Assembly (NCBI RefSeq): GCF_036090055.1
Contig: NZ_CP107970.1
Coordinates: 2,358,501 to 2,422,500, forward strand
Origin: Nocardioides sp. NBC_00368
GTDB lineage: Bacteria > Actinomycetota > Actinomycetes > Propionibacteriales > Nocardioidaceae
Direction of reading: 5' to 3'
Length of the DNA: 64,000 nucleotides
The position numbers and the translations under genes are program-made. A model generated the notes under the pieces. That model did not search any database. It worked only from the letters and a program-made list of their open reading frames with translations, and was not told where the DNA came from. This document shows, one piece after another, positions 61,777 through 64,000 of the stretch. The first letter of the stretch is position 1; every line of letters starts with the position of its first letter.

Positions 61777-62621
61777 GTCGGGGACACCACCTTCGAGGCG
61801 GCCCTGACGATCGGGCCGGCGGCCAGCAGCCCGACCGCGGCCAGCGGCGAGCGGCGGGCGACGAGGGCGGCCTGGAGCGGGATCATCCCGCGGATCCCGG
61901 CGCCGGTGGCCCGCCGGACGGTGCCGGCATCCGGCGAGGAGACCGCGGCCAGCTGGGCGGAGCCGACACTGCCTGCGTACGTCGCGGCGAGGGCGACGGG
62001 GAGCGCCGCCCGTCCGTGGCCGGCGGCCAGGGCCGCGGTCGCGACCGTGATCCCGCCTGCCAGCCCCGCGGTGAGGGGCCGGGTGCCGTGGACCTCGCCG
62101 CGGCTGAGCAACGTGACACCAGCGGTGTGTGCGGCGAGCAGGCCGGCCGGGACGAGCCCCGCCCGCGTACGCCCGGCCGCAGCCGCCCCGAGGAGCACGT
62201 CGAGACCTCGTGCCGCGGCCATCGCGAACGGCCCGGCCGAGGTCTCCTTGAGGACGGTGTCGTAGGCCCACACCGCCCCGGCGAGGGCCGCCGCCGTGGC
62301 AGCCGCCGGACGTCCTCCGGCGAGCGCGGCCAGCCCGACACCCGCCGCGGTCAGCCCGACGGCCGCGCCCAGCGCCTGGCGGGGGCTGACCCGGCCCGAC
62401 GGGATCGGCCGCTCCGGTCGCTCCACGGCGTCCAGGTCGCGGTCGGCCCAGTCGTTGAGCGCCATCCCGGCCCAGTAGAGCGCCACCGACGCGGCCGGCA
62501 TGGCTGCCGACCGGGCCCGCAGCGGACTGGCCGCGGCCGCCCCGGCCAGGGTGTCGCCCGGCACGGTGAGGGCGGCCGGCAGCCGGACCAGCTCGGCGAA
62601 GGCTCGGGCGCGAGGCGTCAT
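61773..62621 (-). CDS. eboC: EboC-like UbiA-family membrane prenyltransferase
   Basis: A 282-residue integral-membrane protein with about eight helices. The first Asp-rich motif is NDWADRDLDAVERPERP, as in UbiA enzymes, which transfer polyprenyl groups to aromatic or polar acceptors using Mg-diphosphate. The second motif is weaker (a YDTVLKE segment). It overlaps the inositol-phosphate-synthase-like gene upstream and the TIM-barrel gene downstream by four bases. A membrane-bound step, such as prenylation of a cyclitol, is a reasonable hypothesis. Confidence 0.87.
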   Translation of the reverse strand: MTPRARAFAELVRLPAALTVPGDTLAGAAAASPLRARSAAMPAASVALYWAGMALNDWADRDLDAVERPERPIPSGRVSPRQALGAAVGLTAAGVGLAALAGGRPAAATAAALAGAVWAYDTVLKETSAGPFAMAAARGLDVLLGAAAAGRTRAGLVPAGLLAAHTAGVTLLSRGEVHGTRPLTAGLAGGITVATAALAAGHGRAALPVALAATYAGSVGSAQLAAVSSPDAGTVRRATGAGIRGMIPLQAALVARRSPLAAVGLLAAGPIVRAASKVVSPT

Positions 62622-63772
62622 GCGCCCACCCGACGGCACCATGCGACCAGGTCTTCCCACTGCGTACCGAGCCGGTGCTCGGTCGAGCCGGCCGGGTCCT
62701 TGAAGAAGAACCCGAACGGCAGCGGTCCGCTCTCCCCCACCTCGGCCGCCCGCAGGGTCAGCCGGGCCAGGTCGAGCACCAGCGGCGCGGCCAGCGCCGA
62801 GTCGCAGCCGTTCCAGGTGAACTGCAGCGACATCCGCACCCCGAGGAAACCCTCGAAGGAGACGTGGTCGATGGCGGTCTTCCAGTCGCCGTGGTCGGGC
62901 ACGTAGTCGATGTGCATCGGCCCCTCCACCGGGTGACCGAGCATCGCCTCCAGACCCTGAGCCTTGGTGACCAGCTTGCTCTGCGCGTTGGCCGGGTCGG
63001 CGAGCGTGGCGCCGTCACCGCCGCCGAGCATGTTGTAGGAGGCCCAGGCGTTGACCTGCAGCGCCCGCGTCGCGAACATCGGCGCCAGGGCCGACTTCAG
63101 CAGCGTCTCACCGGTCTTGCCGTCCGACCCGGCCCACGGGAGGCCGGCCCGCTCGGCGAGCGTGACGAGCACCGGCAGCCGCGGTCCGGGGCTCGGCGTG
63201 AACGAGACCACCGGGCAGCCGGCCCGGTAGGCGGCCAGGACGTAGACGGAGCTCGCCGGCAGCGGCGACTCCCCCGCCGCCAGGGCAGCGTCGAGGGCGT
63301 CGGGGTCGGCCAGCGGCCCACCGTCGGTGACCTCGGCCGGCGGCTCGGTGCTGGCGACGTCCACCACGACCACCCGCTCGAGCCCGTGCTCCTCCCGGAA
63401 GGCCAGGAGGTCGGCGGTCAACCGCTCGACCGCAGCACCCTGCGGCTCGGCGCCCGCCGGGTCATAGCCCGTACGCAGCCGCCCCTCGACCTCCTCGAGC
63501 TCACCCGCGATCGCCGGCAGGATCCCGGCCGGGAGGACACCGCCCGCGGCGAGCCGCTCGGCCCGCTTCACGAGCGGCTCGGTGCACAGATCGTGCCCGC
63601 CGATCACCAGGTCGTCGAGCGAGGGCAACCCGGCAGCGGCGATCTCCGGCTGCTCGGCCACCAGCCCGACCCGTCCGGCGAGCCCGGCGCGCACGGCCAG
63701 CGCGCCGACCGTGGTGGTGACACCGACCGAGCCGCAGGCACCGACCAGCCAGACACCGACTCTGCTGCCCAT
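62618..63772 (-). CDS. ino1: Inositol-3-phosphate synthase-like NAD-dependent cyclase
   Basis: The 384-residue protein starts MGSRVGVWLVGACGSVGVTT, an NAD-binding Rossmann segment. Catalytic-domain motifs follow: GSDGKTGETLLKS, NAWASYNMLGGGDGATL, AQSKLVTKAQG and YVPDHGDWKTAIDHVSFEGF. These match inositol-phosphate synthase (SYNHLGNNDG-type). The enzyme class cyclises glucose 6-phosphate to a cyclitol phosphate through NAD-assisted oxidation. It is an extra copy of the type found in ebo-like clusters of actinobacteria, and overlaps eboC by four bases. Substrate may differ from glucose 6-phosphate. Confidence 0.87.
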   Translation of the reverse strand: MGSRVGVWLVGACGSVGVTTTVGALAVRAGLAGRVGLVAEQPEIAAAGLPSLDDLVIGGHDLCTEPLVKRAERLAAGGVLPAGILPAIAGELEEVEGRLRTGYDPAGAEPQGAAVERLTADLLAFREEHGLERVVVVDVASTEPPAEVTDGGPLADPDALDAALAAGESPLPASSVYVLAAYRAGCPVVSFTPSPGPRLPVLVTLAERAGLPWAGSDGKTGETLLKSALAPMFATRALQVNAWASYNMLGGGDGATLADPANAQSKLVTKAQGLEAMLGHPVEGPMHIDYVPDHGDWKTAIDHVSFEGFLGVRMSLQFTWNGCDSALAAPLVLDLARLTLRAAEVGESGPLPFGFFFKDPAGSTEHRLGTQWEDLVAWCRRVGA

Positions 63773-64000
63773 CAGCCCGCCTCGCAGCGGAACGGGGCGA
63801 CCCCCGCAACCATCTGGATGCCGCCGAGCACGTGGGAGAGGAACGCCGGCTCGGTGAACGACTCGTTCGTGTGGCCCATCCCGGTGTAGAAGGCCCGCCC
63901 GCCGTCGTACTCGTGGCACCAGGCGATCGGGTGCGGGTCACCCATGGCGAACCGGCCGGGGTTGTAGCTGGTCTCGTCGAGGTCGGCGAGGACCCGGATC
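63772..64000 (-). CDS. ThuA-like domain protein, N-terminus beyond window
   Basis: Only the last 75 residues are visible, the frame being open at the window edge. They contain DETSYNPGRFAMGDPHPIAW, then HEYDGGRAFYTGMGHTNES and FLSHVLGGIQMVAG, the characteristic C-terminal half of ThuA-like (glutamine-amidotransferase-fold) proteins associated with sugar metabolism. The stop overlaps the ino1-like start (TGATG), so it belongs to the same operon. Function of ThuA domains is poorly defined; an isomerase-partner role is suspected. Confidence 0.78.
   Translation of the reverse strand, partial: IRVLADLDETSYNPGRFAMGDPHPIAWCHEYDGGRAFYTGMGHTNESFTEPAFLSHVLGGIQMVAGVAPFRCEAG

Overview
This is a GC-rich, actinobacterial chromosome segment. 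Gene content and order (DUF2469 between yraN and rnhB, the rpsP-khpA-rimM-trmD and rpsB-tsf-pyrH-frr-cdsA blocks, an Ala/Glu-rich tail on S16, many GTG starts) fit an actinomycete. The overall style resembles Nocardioidaceae (Nocardioides-like), but that placement is recalled, not computed. No rRNA, tRNA, CRISPR array, insertion sequence or phage gene was recognised.

Layout. (1) 1-2.4 kb, minus strand: end of a conserved block, dxr and a site-2 protease (rseP/rip1), the latter cut by the window edge. (2) 2.6-18.9 kb: accessory DNA between dxr and rlmN. It holds an OafA-like acyltransferase; a probable polyamine/amine catabolic cluster (aldehyde dehydrogenase, class III aminotransferase, amidase with its TetR repressor, two DAO-type flavoenzymes around an AsnC/Lrp regulator); a permuted NlpC/P60-like protein; a RIO-type kinase with an upstream leader ORF; a LOG-family protein; and an MgtA-like mannosyltransferase. 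(3) 18.9-39.0 kb, almost all minus strand: housekeeping genes rlmN, cdsA, frr, pyrH, tsf, rpsB, xerC, dprA, comM, yraN, DUF2469, rnhB, lepB, rplS, trmD (fused to a GNAT domain), rimM, khpA and rpsP. A Fic protein and amtB are inserted between rplS and trmD, and an M23 peptidase-like gene sits by rpsB. (4) 39.3-44.9 kb: a small membrane protein, an amidohydrolase, a double-FHA membrane serine protease and a secreted GH3 beta-glucosidase with a CebR-like operator. (5) 45-50 kb, minus strand: two tandem PII genes, glnD, ffh and a NYN-domain gene. (6) 50.2-54.8 kb: surface-polysaccharide genes (methyltransferase, double GT2 glycosyltransferase, RgpF-methyltransferase fusion). (7) 54.9-64 kb, minus strand: a tightly coupled ebo-like operon of ThuA-like (partial), inositol-3-phosphate-synthase-like, EboC (UbiA), sugar-phosphate-isomerase-like, EboA, EboB (TatD), EboE and EboF, then two more xylose-isomerase-like genes, one with a Tat signal.

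How parts work together. PII proteins (GlnB) and their uridylyltransferase GlnD are adjacent. The ammonium channel AmtB that PII proteins normally block lies 13 kb away, but both loci carry GlnR-like GTnAC-n6-GNAAC boxes. The ebo-like operon combines a cyclitol-forming-type synthase, a membrane prenyltransferase-type protein, several TIM-barrel isomerase/hydrolase proteins and a phosphodiesterase-type enzyme; this suggests synthesis and export or maturation of an unknown, possibly cyclitol- or sugar-derived, metabolite.

The most unusual non-coding signal is a pair of homologous elements (10.67 and 47.0 kb). Each sits a few bases after a stop codon, in the same orientation relative to the upstream gene. 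Each has a 26-bp palindromic core followed by a hairpin whose stem differs by compensatory changes, and a second, mutually exclusive pairing is also preserved. Several other gene junctions hold unusually long inverted repeats.
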